Positions 30,575 through 39,445 of a DNA stretch of 64,000 bases are shown piece after piece. Each line of letters opens with the position of its first letter. Within the stretch, counting starts at the first letter, position 1. The notes under the pieces were generated by a model. It was not told where the DNA came from. It did not search any database and saw only the letters and a list, made by a program, of their open reading frames with translations. Source of the stretch: Pseudomonadota bacterium (GTDB lineage Bacteria; Pseudomonadota; Alphaproteobacteria; Rhodospirillales; Magnetospirillaceae); the NCBI GenBank assembly GCA_021782815.1, contig JAJXUO010000005.1:1-64000 (forward strand), read 5' to 3'. The position numbers were made by a program, and so were the translations under genes.

Positions 30575-31823
30575 GCCCAGCCGCTACGGCTTCCATCTGC
30601 TGGTGGCGGCCTCGCTGGGGGTGGAGCAGGCCGGCCGCTTCTACATCGTCTACAGCGCCGTCACCGCCCTGTCCGGCCTGGGCCGGGTGGGGCTGGACCG
30701 CGCCCTGACCCGCCGCCTGGCGGTGGCCCTGGCCCATGACGATACCCGCCAGATCCGGCCGCTGCTGCTGCGCGGGATGGCCCTGGTCTCGGCGCTGTCG
30801 CTGCTGGCGGGGCTGCTGCTTTACGCCGGCGCCCCCCTTCTGGCCCGCACCCTTTTGGGCAAACCCGCTCTGATCGAGCCCCTGCGGCTGGCCGCCCTGA
30901 TCCTGCTGCCGCAAAATCTCAGCACCCTGATGGCCGGCGCCCTGGCCGGGCTGCACCGGGTGGGGCAATCGCAGATGATTTATTCCTGGCTGTGGCCCAG
31001 CCTGTTCTGCGCCGTCGCCCTCGTCACCGGCCTTACCTTGCCCGGCGCTCTGCTGCTGATGGCCCTGGCCTTTCTGACCGCCACCCTGATCGGCGCCGTG
31101 CTGCTGGTCCGCGCCCTGCCGGCGGCGCACGACGCCCCCCACCCGGCCCTGCCCACCCGCGCCCACGGCCTGATGCACGACGGCATGGCGATGTTCTCGC
31201 TGGAAATGACCCAGTTGCTCATCGCCGCCGCCCCCGTTCTGATCCTGGGCATGCTGGCCGACAGCCGCGCCGTGGGCCTGTTCTCCCTGGCCTGGCGCGT
31301 CGCCCTTATGGTCAATATCGTGGTCAGCGGCATCGCCGCCATGGCCTCGCCCCGCTATGCCGCCCTGCATGCCAAGAACCAGGCCGCCGATCTCAACCGC
31401 GCCGCCGCCCAGGCCATCGGCCTCAGCCTGCTCCTCACCCTGCCCGCCGTGGCGGTGATGCTGGCGGTCCCGGCGCCGCTGCTGGGCATGTTCGGCCATG
31501 GCTTCGCCGATGGCGCCGACGTGCTGCGCATCCTGGCCTTGGGGCAGATCCTGGCCGCCGCCTCGGCCTCCATGCCCGATCTATTGGGCATGACCGGGCA
31601 TCGCACCGCGCTCCGGCGGCTCAATCTGGTGTCGCTGACCGTTCTGCTGCTGGGCACCCTGGCCCTGGCGCATTTTTGGAGTGCGGCGGGCACGGCCTGG
31701 GCGGTGTCGCTGTCCATCGCCGTCAACGGCCTGGGGGCGCTGATCCTGGCCCGGCGCGATCTTGGCCTGGCCCCCTGGCGCGCCCTGACCGCCCGGCTGC
31801 TCAAACGGAAGGCGACGGCATGA
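30492..31823 (+). CDS. Polysaccharide flippase, Wzx/GumJ-like
   Basis: 443 residues, about 12 hydrophobic helices, lipopolysaccharide-translocase (MOP) type. The N-terminus GGALATIAVRGIDLPSRYGFHLLVAASLGVEQAGRFYIVYSAV is typical of this family. It flips the lipid-linked repeat to the periplasm. The GTG start at 30492 overlaps the stop of the chimeric mini-ORF. The first 30 codons lie in copy 2 of the duplication and are intact. Confidence 0.85.
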   Translation: MTGGGTAAPRRGLVGGALATIAVRGIDLPSRYGFHLLVAASLGVEQAGRFYIVYSAVTALSGLGRVGLDRALTRRLAVALAHDDTRQIRPLLLRGMALVSALSLLAGLLLYAGAPLLARTLLGKPALIEPLRLAALILLPQNLSTLMAGALAGLHRVGQSQMIYSWLWPSLFCAVALVTGLTLPGALLLMALAFLTATLIGAVLLVRALPAAHDAPHPALPTRAHGLMHDGMAMFSLEMTQLLIAAAPVLILGMLADSRAVGLFSLAWRVALMVNIVVSGIAAMASPRYAALHAKNQAADLNRAAAQAIGLSLLLTLPAVAVMLAVPAPLLGMFGHGFADGADVLRILALGQILAAASASMPDLLGMTGHRTALRRLNLVSLTVLLLGTLALAHFWSAAGTAWAVSLSIAVNGLGALILARRDLGLAPWRALTARLLKRKATA

Positions 31824-32194
31824 CCCGCGCGCCCTTTCTGCTGGCCGCCCTGCTGCTGCTGGCCGCCGGCCCCACCCGTGCCGACGACCGTCCACCCCGC
31901 TTCGACGTGGACGGTCATTGCAGCAGCATCGCCAACCATGTGGACGGCTTCGATTCCGGCGCCATGTCGCGCTGCCTGATGGGACAGGGCGATGCCCTGG
32001 ACACTCTGCAGCGGCTGTGGCCCGACACCCCGACCTATATCCAGGACGATTGCCTGCGCCGGGCCCGCCGGGGCGGCGGCGACCAGGATTACGTCTGGCT
32101 GTTGCGCTGCGTGCGCACCCAAAAAAGCCAGGAGGTGCCGGTGGTGCCGGGCGTAACCCCCGGCGTGCCGGCGGGCACCGGCGCCGCCCCCTGA
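31820..32194 (+). CDS. Small secreted cysteine-containing protein, unknown
   Basis: 124 residues: Sec signal (about 1-21, cleavage near TRAD), then a short acidic/neutral mature part with four cysteines (DGHCSS, SRCLMG, DDCLRR, LRCVRT) and a Pro/Gly/Val-rich tail. ATG overlaps the flippase stop, making it the last gene of the operon. No family recognised; two disulfides in the periplasm are plausible. Confidence 0.7.
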   Translation: MTRAPFLLAALLLLAAGPTRADDRPPRFDVDGHCSSIANHVDGFDSGAMSRCLMGQGDALDTLQRLWPDTPTYIQDDCLRRARRGGGDQDYVWLLRCVRTQKSQEVPVVPGVTPGVPAGTGAAP

Positions 32195-32195
32195 T

Positions 32196-32305
32196 CCGCC
32201 TTAACCGGCGTCGCGCGGCTGACGCCGCGTTAGGCAAGGGGTCTGGAAGACCCCGCCCGGCGCATGAGGGTGCAGTGATCGGTTCCGATCACTGCAATTT
32301 GGTAT
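32196..32305. repeat. Dispersed palindromic repeat, copy B (inverted relative to D)
   Basis: Contains the 12-bp hairpin TGCAGTGATCGG / CCGATCACTGCA (32271-32296) next to TTTGGTAT, and a second hairpin GGGGTCT / AGACCCC. Its right part is the reverse complement of the left part of copy D, including CGCCCGGCG and ATGAGGGTGCAG. It lies between two convergent genes and touches the epimerase stop. Confidence 0.8.
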
Positions 32306-33270
32306 TACGCCCCCTGGGCGCGGCACCAGGCGGCGGTTTCGGCCAGACCCTCGTCCAGCGGCATCCAGCTCTGGCCCAGCAGATCCTCGCTCTTGCCGGA
32401 AACCAGACGGATCTCCTGGCAAAAGAGCCGGGCCAACGACGGCGGTATCAGCGGCGGCGCCCAGGCCCCGCCTCCCAGACGGGCCGCCGCCATTTCCAGA
32501 ATTTTCAAGGGGGGCGCCAGAAGCTTGCTTTCCAGCCGTACCCGCCGCGCCGACAGCCGCCGCACCGGCACATGGCCCAAAGCCTGGGCGAAGGCCATAA
32601 GATAGTCGTTCCAGGTGGGGGCTCCGGCCATGGCCAGATTGAAGGCCTGCCCCTCGGCCAGGCTATTGCGCAGCGCCGCCGCCACCGCCTGCGCCACATC
32701 GTCCACATGCACCAGATTGGCGATGCCGTCGCCCGCCGCGCCCAGATCCCCCAGGCGGCGGGCCTTCAGCAGGCGGGCGATACGCAGGCTCCATTGCGTG
32801 CCGCCGGGCCCATAAACACAGCCGGGACGCAGGATCACGGCGCGGCCGTACGCGGCGGCCAACCGTTCCCCCTCCAGCTTGGCGGCGGCGTAGGGCCCCT
32901 GCTCCTCCGACAATGGCGCCGTTTCGTCCACCCGGCCCACGGCATTGCCGTAGACCGCCATGGAACTCAATTGCACCACCAGAGGCCGTCCGGCGGCCTG
33001 GGCGGCATGGAACAGGGCGGCGTTACCGCGGCGCATCTCCTCGGGCGGGGCCGCCCGGCAGTCCACCACCGCCTGCACCCGGGCCAGGGCGGCGCTCAGG
33101 GCCGCCGTGTCGCCGTCCTCCAGGCGCAAGGCTTCGATACCGTCCTCGGTGCGGGCGGCGACACGGCGGCCGGCGGCCAGGGGAATGAGATCGTCGGCGG
33201 CGGCCAGGGTCCGCAGCACCCGGCGGCCGATGAACCCCGAGGCCCCCAGGACAAGAACGGATCGGATCAT
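32305..33270 (-). CDS. NAD-dependent epimerase/dehydratase family protein
   Basis: 321-residue extended SDR. N-terminal NAD-binding GASGFIGRRV, a catalytic Ser region (QLSSMAVYG) and YAAAK active-site motif, plus RPGCVYGPGG. The substrate is not evident; a nucleotide sugar or lipid-linked sugar is likely given its position behind the GMC oxidoreductase and the priming transferase (10-bp gap). Confidence 0.82.
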   Translation of the reverse strand: MIRSVLVLGASGFIGRRVLRTLAAADDLIPLAAGRRVAARTEDGIEALRLEDGDTAALSAALARVQAVVDCRAAPPEEMRRGNAALFHAAQAAGRPLVVQLSSMAVYGNAVGRVDETAPLSEEQGPYAAAKLEGERLAAAYGRAVILRPGCVYGPGGTQWSLRIARLLKARRLGDLGAAGDGIANLVHVDDVAQAVAAALRNSLAEGQAFNLAMAGAPTWNDYLMAFAQALGHVPVRRLSARRVRLESKLLAPPLKILEMAAARLGGGAWAPPLIPPSLARLFCQEIRLVSGKSEDLLGQSWMPLDEGLAETAAWCRAQGA

Positions 33271-33280
33271 GATGCCCCCT

Positions 33281-34954
33281 TCATGATGTGCTGACGGAGA
33301 CGGGCGGACGGGCCGCCAGGGTTTTCAGATGATCGGCCAGCCGCAGCCCCAGGGCCACGGCGGTCAGGGTGGGATTGGCCTGGCCCGAGGTGGGGAACAC
33401 CGAACTTCCCGCCAGATGCAGATTGGCCAGGCCATGCACCGTGCATTGGGCATCCACCACGCCCTGACGCGGCGAGGCCGCCATGCGGGTGGTGCCGATA
33501 TGATGGCCGCCATAAGCGCCATAGCGGGTCATTTCATGGGCCACACTGTCGGGATCATAGGTAAATGTTCCAACGCCGGAGGCGGCCACGTCGCGGGCCA
33601 GAACCTCCAGCATGGCGGCAATCGAGGCGATATCCTGGCGGGTATGGCGCCAATCCGCCTTGAGGCGCGGCATACCCAAGGCATCGATGTCGCCGCAAAG
33701 GGTGAGGCGGCTGTCGGGGTTTGGCTCCTGTTCGCCATGCACGTCCAGGCTATAGAGGTTGGCCTTGGAACGGATGATGATGGAGGGGAATTTGCGTTCG
33801 GCCAGGCGGCGGTCGCGCAACAGATGCCACATGAAGGCGGCGGTGCCCGGCATGTCGGCCAGAACATTCCACAGATGGCGGGCCTGGGTGGGCAGATCGA
33901 GGCGCACCTCGCCGTCGAGGCGCTTGGCATATTCGTAAGGAATGAACATGCGGGCCAGATAGAGCATGGACAGCACGCCGTTGCGATGGGCCGGATCGAT
34001 GATGCGGGGATGATGCAGGCGGGCGATGACGTTGCCCACGCGCAGGCGGCGCTGCGCCTCGGGGATCAGAGCGATGCGGCGACGGCAATAGGTACCGTCG
34101 TCGGCGATATCGTAGCCGTGCCATACCGGACGGGTGAAGCGCAGGGCGCCGATGGTGCCGGCCATATGACACATGTAGTAGCGCCCCACCAGATCCTCGC
34201 CGTTGCCCACCCCGGCCGGATGCACATCGCGGCTGGCCAGCAGCAGACGGGCGTTTTCCAGCCCTCCCGCCGCCAGCACCACATGGCGGGCCCGCACCGG
34301 AAAGCGCCGCCCCGCCAGGGTGGCGACCTGGAGATGATCCACAGAACCGCCGTCGGCGGCCAGGGCGATGCCGGTGACGTTGGCATGCAGCAGCAGGCGG
34401 AAATCGGGTGCCGCCTCCAGTTTGTGGCGATACCGCCGCCCGAAATCGGTGGGGCAGGAAAAGCGTTCCAGGGTATCGGTGGAAAGATCGGCGCTGGCGA
34501 AGCCCTCGATCATCGGCGCCAGGGGCCGGGTGAAAGCCTGGTCGGCGCGGTAGGCATAGGCCCCGGCCTCGGCGATGCGGTTGGCGCGGGGATAATAGGG
34601 GGCCAGATCGGCGAAGGCGATGGGCCAGCCGCTATGGGCGATATAGTCGCGCGCCTCGAAATCGATGGGATCGAACGGCATCGAGCGACCGCCCCACAGG
34701 GTGGTGGATCCGCCAAAGCGCCGTTCGCGGTAGGTGTCGAGCGGACTGTGCAGGGCCGGATCGGCCACGGTGCCGGCGTAAAGAGCCTGGCTTCCGGCCT
34801 CGGGCGCAACGCCGCCCGATTCCAGCAGCAGCACGCGCAGACCGCTGTCCAGAAGATCCAGCGCCATGGCGATCCCCACCGCCCCCGCCCCGACGATGCA
34901 GAGATCGGCCTCCTGCGGCGTGCCGTCGGGAAGATCGTTGGCATCGAGGATCAT
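33281..34954 (-). CDS. GMC-family FAD-dependent oxidoreductase
   Basis: 557 residues from an ATG at 34954 with GGAGG upstream. The N-terminal dinucleotide-binding motif CIVGAGAVGIAMALDLLDSGLRVLLLESG and the C-terminal GMC signature (LHLAGSSVFPTSGQANPTLTAVALGLRLADHL) are clear, as is GTTRMA before it. No signal peptide, so probably cytoplasmic. It oxidises a sugar or alcohol not identifiable here; similar genes occur in alphaproteobacterial polysaccharide loci. It starts 11 nt after the priming transferase stop. Confidence 0.85.
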   Translation of the reverse strand: MILDANDLPDGTPQEADLCIVGAGAVGIAMALDLLDSGLRVLLLESGGVAPEAGSQALYAGTVADPALHSPLDTYRERRFGGSTTLWGGRSMPFDPIDFEARDYIAHSGWPIAFADLAPYYPRANRIAEAGAYAYRADQAFTRPLAPMIEGFASADLSTDTLERFSCPTDFGRRYRHKLEAAPDFRLLLHANVTGIALAADGGSVDHLQVATLAGRRFPVRARHVVLAAGGLENARLLLASRDVHPAGVGNGEDLVGRYYMCHMAGTIGALRFTRPVWHGYDIADDGTYCRRRIALIPEAQRRLRVGNVIARLHHPRIIDPAHRNGVLSMLYLARMFIPYEYAKRLDGEVRLDLPTQARHLWNVLADMPGTAAFMWHLLRDRRLAERKFPSIIIRSKANLYSLDVHGEQEPNPDSRLTLCGDIDALGMPRLKADWRHTRQDIASIAAMLEVLARDVAASGVGTFTYDPDSVAHEMTRYGAYGGHHIGTTRMAASPRQGVVDAQCTVHGLANLHLAGSSVFPTSGQANPTLTAVALGLRLADHLKTLAARPPVSVSTS

Positions 34955-34965
34955 GCCGCCTCCAA

Positions 34966-36408
34966 TCAATAGGCGTTGCGGTGGATAAGCCCGACGAACG
35001 GCGTCATCAGCAGGATGCGCAGATCGAGGAGAAGCGACCAGTTTTCGATGTACCACAGATCGAAATCGACGCGGCGGCGAATATGCTCCTCGTCCTCCAC
35101 GCTGCCGCGCAAACCGTTGACCTGGGCCCAGCCGGTGATGCCGGGCAACACGCGGTGACGGGCATAATATTCGTGGATGATGCGGGCGAACTGCTCGTCG
35201 TGCGACAGGGCGTGCGGACGCGGCCCGATGATGGACATCTCGCCGCGGATCACGTTCAGGATCTGCGGCAACTCGTCCAGGCTGGTGCGGCGCAGGAAAT
35301 AGCCCACCCGGGTCACCCGGGGATCGTGGCGTCGGGCGGCGTCGGTCCGCCCTTCGGGCTGACACTCCTCCACCTTCATGGAGCGGAATTTATAGACCAT
35401 GAAATTGCGGCCGTTGAAGCCGCGCCGCACCTGTTTGAAAAACACCGGCCCCCGGCTGTCCAGCTTGATGGCCAGGGCGATCAGCAGACACAGCGGCAAG
35501 ACCAGCGGCAACACCAGAAGGATGAGCAGCGCATCCTCGACGCGTTTGATCAGCCAGTCCCAGCCGTCCAGCGGCCGGCGGCCGATGGTGAACATGGGCA
35601 GGCCGCCCAGGGTGGTGGCGATGGAATTGCGGAACAGAGGAAAACTGCGCACCACGAAGCCCAGCCCTTCCGGGCAGATCTGCACGTCCACCGCCAGGCC
35701 CTGCAGCATCTCGATCAGTTCGCGCAGGCGCCGTTCGCTGCTCCAGGGCAGGGCGATGACGATGCAGTCGATCTGCTGTTCGGCGGCCCAGGGAATGATG
35801 TCGGCGATGCGGCCCTTGATCTCGATGCCGTTGGCCTCGGCCTGGGCGCGCAGGCGATCCATGCGGTCGTCGAACACCCCCACCACCTCGACATAATCGT
35901 CATGGGCCTTCAGGTGCTGGTAAAGCTGGGTGCCCAGTTCGTCGGCGCCGATGATGCCCACCCGCATGGACAGGCGGCCCGAACGGTGCGCCTGCACCAC
36001 CAGACGCGCCACCACGATGCGCGCCGCCACGAAGCCCGCCGCCGACTGCACCACCCAGAGCCCCACCCACAGGCGGGAAAACTGGGCCGAAACCTTCAGC
36101 ATGAAGGCCGCCGCCACCAGGAACAGAAACACCAGCAGCCAGTAGCCCAGGGCCCGCACCGACATGGCCCACACGCTTTCGGCATAGCTGCTGACATAGG
36201 CCTGCCCCAGATTGAACACCAGCAGACACAGCATCATGCCCAGGGCGATGGCGATGATCTCGGCGCGCGGCACCATCCCGATCTGATAGCGGATCCAGTA
36301 GGCCAGAACCCCGCTGGCCGCCACCATCAGCAGATCCACCAGCCGCAACCCCATGAAAATGGCCGCCAGCCAGCCCAATCGTTGCGATTTGATCATGTTC
36401 ACGGGCAT
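34966..36408 (-). CDS. Undecaprenyl-phosphate hexose-1-phosphate transferase (WcaJ/GumD-like)
   Basis: Primes repeat-unit synthesis by moving a hexose-1-phosphate (usually Glc) to undecaprenyl phosphate. 480 residues: four or five N-terminal membrane helices, a CoA-binding-like middle domain (VGIIGADELGTQLYQHLK), a further hydrophobic helix, and the C-terminal catalytic domain with KLDSRGPVFFKQVRRG, VYKFRSM, RRTSLDELPQILNV, GEMSIIGPRPH and PGITGWAQVNGLRG. First gene of a three-gene minus-strand operon. Confidence 0.93.
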   Translation of the reverse strand: MPVNMIKSQRLGWLAAIFMGLRLVDLLMVAASGVLAYWIRYQIGMVPRAEIIAIALGMMLCLLVFNLGQAYVSSYAESVWAMSVRALGYWLLVFLFLVAAAFMLKVSAQFSRLWVGLWVVQSAAGFVAARIVVARLVVQAHRSGRLSMRVGIIGADELGTQLYQHLKAHDDYVEVVGVFDDRMDRLRAQAEANGIEIKGRIADIIPWAAEQQIDCIVIALPWSSERRLRELIEMLQGLAVDVQICPEGLGFVVRSFPLFRNSIATTLGGLPMFTIGRRPLDGWDWLIKRVEDALLILLVLPLVLPLCLLIALAIKLDSRGPVFFKQVRRGFNGRNFMVYKFRSMKVEECQPEGRTDAARRHDPRVTRVGYFLRRTSLDELPQILNVIRGEMSIIGPRPHALSHDEQFARIIHEYYARHRVLPGITGWAQVNGLRGSVEDEEHIRRRVDFDLWYIENWSLLLDLRILLMTPFVGLIHRNAY

Positions 36409-36701
36409 GCTGTTCTATCCAATGCCGTTTTGATCTTTACCCTCGATTGCGGACCCTACCCCCAATCGCCACGCACCGAAAGATAAAAATAGGACATACC
36501 ATAGAATAAAGAGATAAGTACAAATCATGTTATGACACGTGAAACATAGCATTCAGAAAAAGTTAATTTCCGTTAAGGGATAGCGGTTTCATTTTTTCCA
36601 ACCATTACCGGACCCCTTCCAGCGCTGCCGCCGCCATACATTTTATCGTTAAATAAATAATCTTGCCTCACCCGTATTCCTTCACATTGAAAGGCGACAT
36701 C
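36409..36701. other. AT-rich divergent intergenic region
   Basis: About 290 bp between the priming transferase and the SPFH gene, clearly AT-richer than its flanks (36480-36570 and 36640-36665). Divergent promoters are expected. It contains a CACGTG box inside ATGTTATGACACGTGAAACAT (36527-36547), whose outer arms are only 5 bp. No gene or known RNA was recognised. Confidence 0.4.
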
Positions 36702-37511
36702 ATGTCCATGTTCCCCTTCTTCCCGGTAGACGGCGTCTGGCTCGTGCTCGGCCTCGCCCTGCTGCTGTTCCTGGCCCGCGGGCTGGTGATCATCCGTCAG
36801 ACCGAACGCGGCGTGGTGCTGACCCTGGGGCGCTTCAGCCGCACCCTGGAGCCGGGCTTACGCTTCGTGCTGCCGGTGGTGCAGCAGCTGATGCGCACCG
36901 ACGTGCGGGTCTATGTGCTGGAAATCTCCGATCAGGATCTCATCACCAAGGACAATGTCTCGGTACGGGTGGCCGCCGTCACCTCCTATGCGGTGAAGGA
37001 TCCGAAAAAGGCGCTTCTCGATGTGCGCGATTACAAGAGCGCCATCGACCTTCTGGCCCAGATCACCCTGCGCTCCACCGTGGGCAAGCACGCCCTCGAC
37101 GATCTTCTGGCGCATCAGGAGGAGTTGAACAAAACCATCGCCACGGCGCTGGAGGCCCATTCCGAGGAATGGGGGGTGACCATCAAGGATGTGGCCATCC
37201 GCAGCGTCGATCTCAATCAGACCATGGTGCGGGCCATGGCGCAGGAGGCCGAGGCCGAACGGGGCAAGCGCGCCCGCGTCATCACCGCCGAGGGCGAAAA
37301 GGAGGCGGCGGTGAAACTGCGCAAGGCCGCCGACGAACTGGCCAAATCCCCCGCCGCCCTCACCTTGCGCTCGCTGGCCACGCTGAAGGAGATCGGCGCC
37401 GAACGCAACACCACCATCGTCTTCCCCATGGAGGCCAGCCTGTTCGCCGCCACCGCCGCCGTCTCCGCCGCCCTGCACGGAACGCCGCCCAAAGACGCTT
37501 CGGAGGGGTAG
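36702..37511 (+). CDS. SPFH/Band 7 (stomatin-like) membrane protein
   Basis: 269 residues starting MSMFPFFPVDG with AAAGG upstream; the upstream TTG start is less likely. One N-terminal helix (about 9-28) anchors an SPFH domain (IIRQTERGVVLTLGRFSRTLEPGLRFVLPVVQ, KDNVSVRVAAVTSYAVKDPKKAL), followed by a charged coiled coil (AQEAEAERGKRARVITAEGEKEAAVKLRKAADEL). Family members build membrane microdomains or hold proteases. No NfeD partner gene is adjacent. Confidence 0.9.
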   Translation: MSMFPFFPVDGVWLVLGLALLLFLARGLVIIRQTERGVVLTLGRFSRTLEPGLRFVLPVVQQLMRTDVRVYVLEISDQDLITKDNVSVRVAAVTSYAVKDPKKALLDVRDYKSAIDLLAQITLRSTVGKHALDDLLAHQEELNKTIATALEAHSEEWGVTIKDVAIRSVDLNQTMVRAMAQEAEAERGKRARVITAEGEKEAAVKLRKAADELAKSPAALTLRSLATLKEIGAERNTTIVFPMEASLFAATAAVSAALHGTPPKDASEG

Positions 37512-37518
37512 GCGCCTG

Positions 37519-37815
37519 TCAGCGGCTCAGATCCTGCCAGGCCCGGTCGGCGGCCGCGCCCACCTCGTGCGCCGCGTCGCGGACGCCATGGCCGATGGCA
37601 TGGGCGGCGTCGCGGGTGCCGTGGCCGATGGCGCGGGTGGTGGTGCGCGCCGCATGTCCCACCGCGCGGCCGCTTTCCTTGAGATCCTGCTTGAGGCTGC
37701 CGCCGCTGCCCGACGTGGCCGACGGCGTTTCCGGCGCCGCGCCGGTATTGCCGGCCCGGCCCGGCGAGGTCCACACCACCAGCGCCGTGACGCACACCAG
37801 GGCGATCCGCTTCAT
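37519..37815 (-). CDS. Small secreted protein with 11-residue repeats
   Basis: 98 residues from ATG 37815. A signal peptide (cleavage near GRAG) precedes a short linker and a predicted helical tail in which an 11-residue unit recurs (AVGHAARTTTR, AIGHGTRDAAH, AIGHGVRDAAH). The 11-residue period suggests a long amphipathic helix, as in LEA or apolipoprotein-like repeats. No family recognised. Convergent with the SPFH gene. Confidence 0.65.
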   Translation of the reverse strand: MKRIALVCVTALVVWTSPGRAGNTGAAPETPSATSGSGGSLKQDLKESGRAVGHAARTTTRAIGHGTRDAAHAIGHGVRDAAHEVGAAADRAWQDLSR

Positions 37816-37846
37816 TCCGCTCTCCTCACCAAAAAACCGTCCACCG

Positions 37847-39244
37847 TCAGGCCGGTTCGGACGCCGCCATTTTAAGCGCCGCCATGCGTTCGTAAAGGGT
37901 GGCGCGGGAAATGCCCAGGGCCTTGGCCGCCGCCGTCTTGTTGCCGCGGGCATGGCGCAGGGCGGCGGCGATGGCGCCGCGTTCGGCCTGCGACAGCGCC
38001 TGCGACAGCGGCAGCGGCGCCTCGGCGGCGGGCAGCAGCGCCTCGGGCACCGGCAGAATGGTGAGAAAATGCTGGGCCGACAGCACCGGCGCCTCGGTCA
38101 GGGTACACACCCGTTCCAGCACGTTGCGCAGCTCGCGCACATTGCCCGGCCAGTCGTAGCCGCGCAGCACCTGCAGCGCCCCGGCATCCAGCTCGCGCGG
38201 GCCGCCCCCCACCACCAGGCGCAAGGCATCCAGCATGTTTTCCGCCAGCACCTCGATATCCTCGGGGCGGCGCTGCAACGGCGGCAGGGTGATGGGCACC
38301 ACGTTCAGGCGGTAATAAAGATCGGCGCGAAACTGCCCCGAACGCACCAGGGCGGCCAGATCGCGGCTGGTGGCGGCGATGATGCGCACATCCACCCGCA
38401 CCATCTTATTGCTGCCCAGCGGCTCCAGTTCCCGCTCTTGCAACACCCGCAGCAGCTTGCTTTGCGTCGAGAGCGGCATGTCGCCGATCTCGTCCAGGAA
38501 CAGGGTGCCGCCGTCGGCCAGCTGGAACTTGCCTTCGCGCCCCTTGCGGTCGGCGCCGGTATAGGCCCCCGGCGCCGCCCCGAACAATTCGCCTTCCAGC
38601 AGGGTGTCGGGAATGGCCGCCACGTTGATGCCGACCATGCGCCGCCCGGCGCGGGCGCTGGCGGCGTGGATGGAATGGGCCAGAAGCTCCTTGCCGGTGC
38701 CGGTCTCGCCCAGCAGCAGCACCGTGCTGTCGGTCTGGGCGGCGCGCCGGGCCAGACGCTTGACCTCGCGCACCGCCTCGCTCACCCCCAGAAACTGCGA
38801 GAAGGTGTATTTGGCCCGCCGCTCCCCCGCCAGTTCGTGGCGGGCGCGGCGCAGATCCTCCTGCAGCTGCGAGAATTTGCCGAACAGCGGCTTCAGATAG
38901 TCGGCCTTTTCGTACAAAACGAAGCCGATGGCCCCAGACACCGCGCCAGCCTCGTCGCGCACCGGCATGCGGATCACCACGAAGCTGCGGCCGCCATGCT
39001 CCATTAGGTCCAGCAGCATGGGTTTGCCGGTCTGCACCACGGTGCGCAGCGCGCTTTTGGGGATCACCTCCTCGATGGCCCGCCCGGACACGTCGCCGCT
39101 GATGCCTAGCAGGTTTTTGTATTTGTCGTCGATCCACACGATGCGGGCCTGGCGGTCCACCGCCACCGCCCCCTCGCAGGCGCCGAGCAGCACGTCGAAC
39201 CACGATTGGGCGACGCTGCCGCGAATCTGATCTGCGCTCATCAT
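37847..39244 (-). CDS. Sigma-54-dependent activator with PAS sensor domain
   Basis: 465-residue bacterial enhancer-binding protein. Residues about 10-125 are a PAS domain (GAVAVDRQARIVWIDDKYKNLLG), not a response-regulator receiver, so a small ligand may be sensed directly. The AAA+ domain has Walker A GETGTGKE (179-186), the sigma-54 contact loop GAYTGA (226-231, Tyr replacing the usual Phe) and FLDEIGDMPL. A Fis-type HTH ends the protein (NKTAAAKALGISRATLYERM). Divergent from the hydroxybutyrate operon, which it most likely controls. Confidence 0.93.
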   Translation of the reverse strand: MMSADQIRGSVAQSWFDVLLGACEGAVAVDRQARIVWIDDKYKNLLGISGDVSGRAIEEVIPKSALRTVVQTGKPMLLDLMEHGGRSFVVIRMPVRDEAGAVSGAIGFVLYEKADYLKPLFGKFSQLQEDLRRARHELAGERRAKYTFSQFLGVSEAVREVKRLARRAAQTDSTVLLLGETGTGKELLAHSIHAASARAGRRMVGINVAAIPDTLLEGELFGAAPGAYTGADRKGREGKFQLADGGTLFLDEIGDMPLSTQSKLLRVLQERELEPLGSNKMVRVDVRIIAATSRDLAALVRSGQFRADLYYRLNVVPITLPPLQRRPEDIEVLAENMLDALRLVVGGGPRELDAGALQVLRGYDWPGNVRELRNVLERVCTLTEAPVLSAQHFLTILPVPEALLPAAEAPLPLSQALSQAERGAIAAALRHARGNKTAAAKALGISRATLYERMAALKMAASEPA

Positions 39245-39307
39245 GGCGGCGCCAACCCTCCCGAAGGGCTTGGGACCATAATCCCATAGCCTTGTTTTTT
39301 GTCATTC

Positions 39308-39325
39308 TGTCCGCTTTTCCAGACA
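39308..39325. promoter_or_regulatory. Inverted repeat, likely enhancer site 1 for the sigma-54 activator
   Basis: TGTCCGCTTTTCCAGACA: arms TGTCCG / CAGACA match at 5 of 6 positions with a 6-bp spacer. Same motif as the site at 39364, 56 bp away. Confidence 0.65.
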
Positions 39326-39363
39326 GCCGCAAGCCCCAGGAAAGCCCTTATCCCCGCCCCCAT

Positions 39364-39381
39364 TGTCCGCTTCTCCGGACA
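39364..39381. promoter_or_regulatory. Inverted repeat, likely enhancer site 2 for the sigma-54 activator
   Basis: TGTCCGCTTCTCCGGACA: perfect 6-bp arms and a 6-bp spacer. Lies 65 bp upstream of the -24 element, a normal distance for an upstream activator site. Confidence 0.7.
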
Positions 39382-39445
39382 ACACCCCGGCCACCCGTTT
39401 CGGGTGCGCCGCAACAACTGGCCGAATTCCGCCGCTTTCGCCGCC

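Noticed and set aside
36527-36547. CACGTG-centred palindrome upstream of the priming transferase
   Set aside because: Outer arms (5 bp) are not co-centred with the CACGTG, so an operator claim is too weak.
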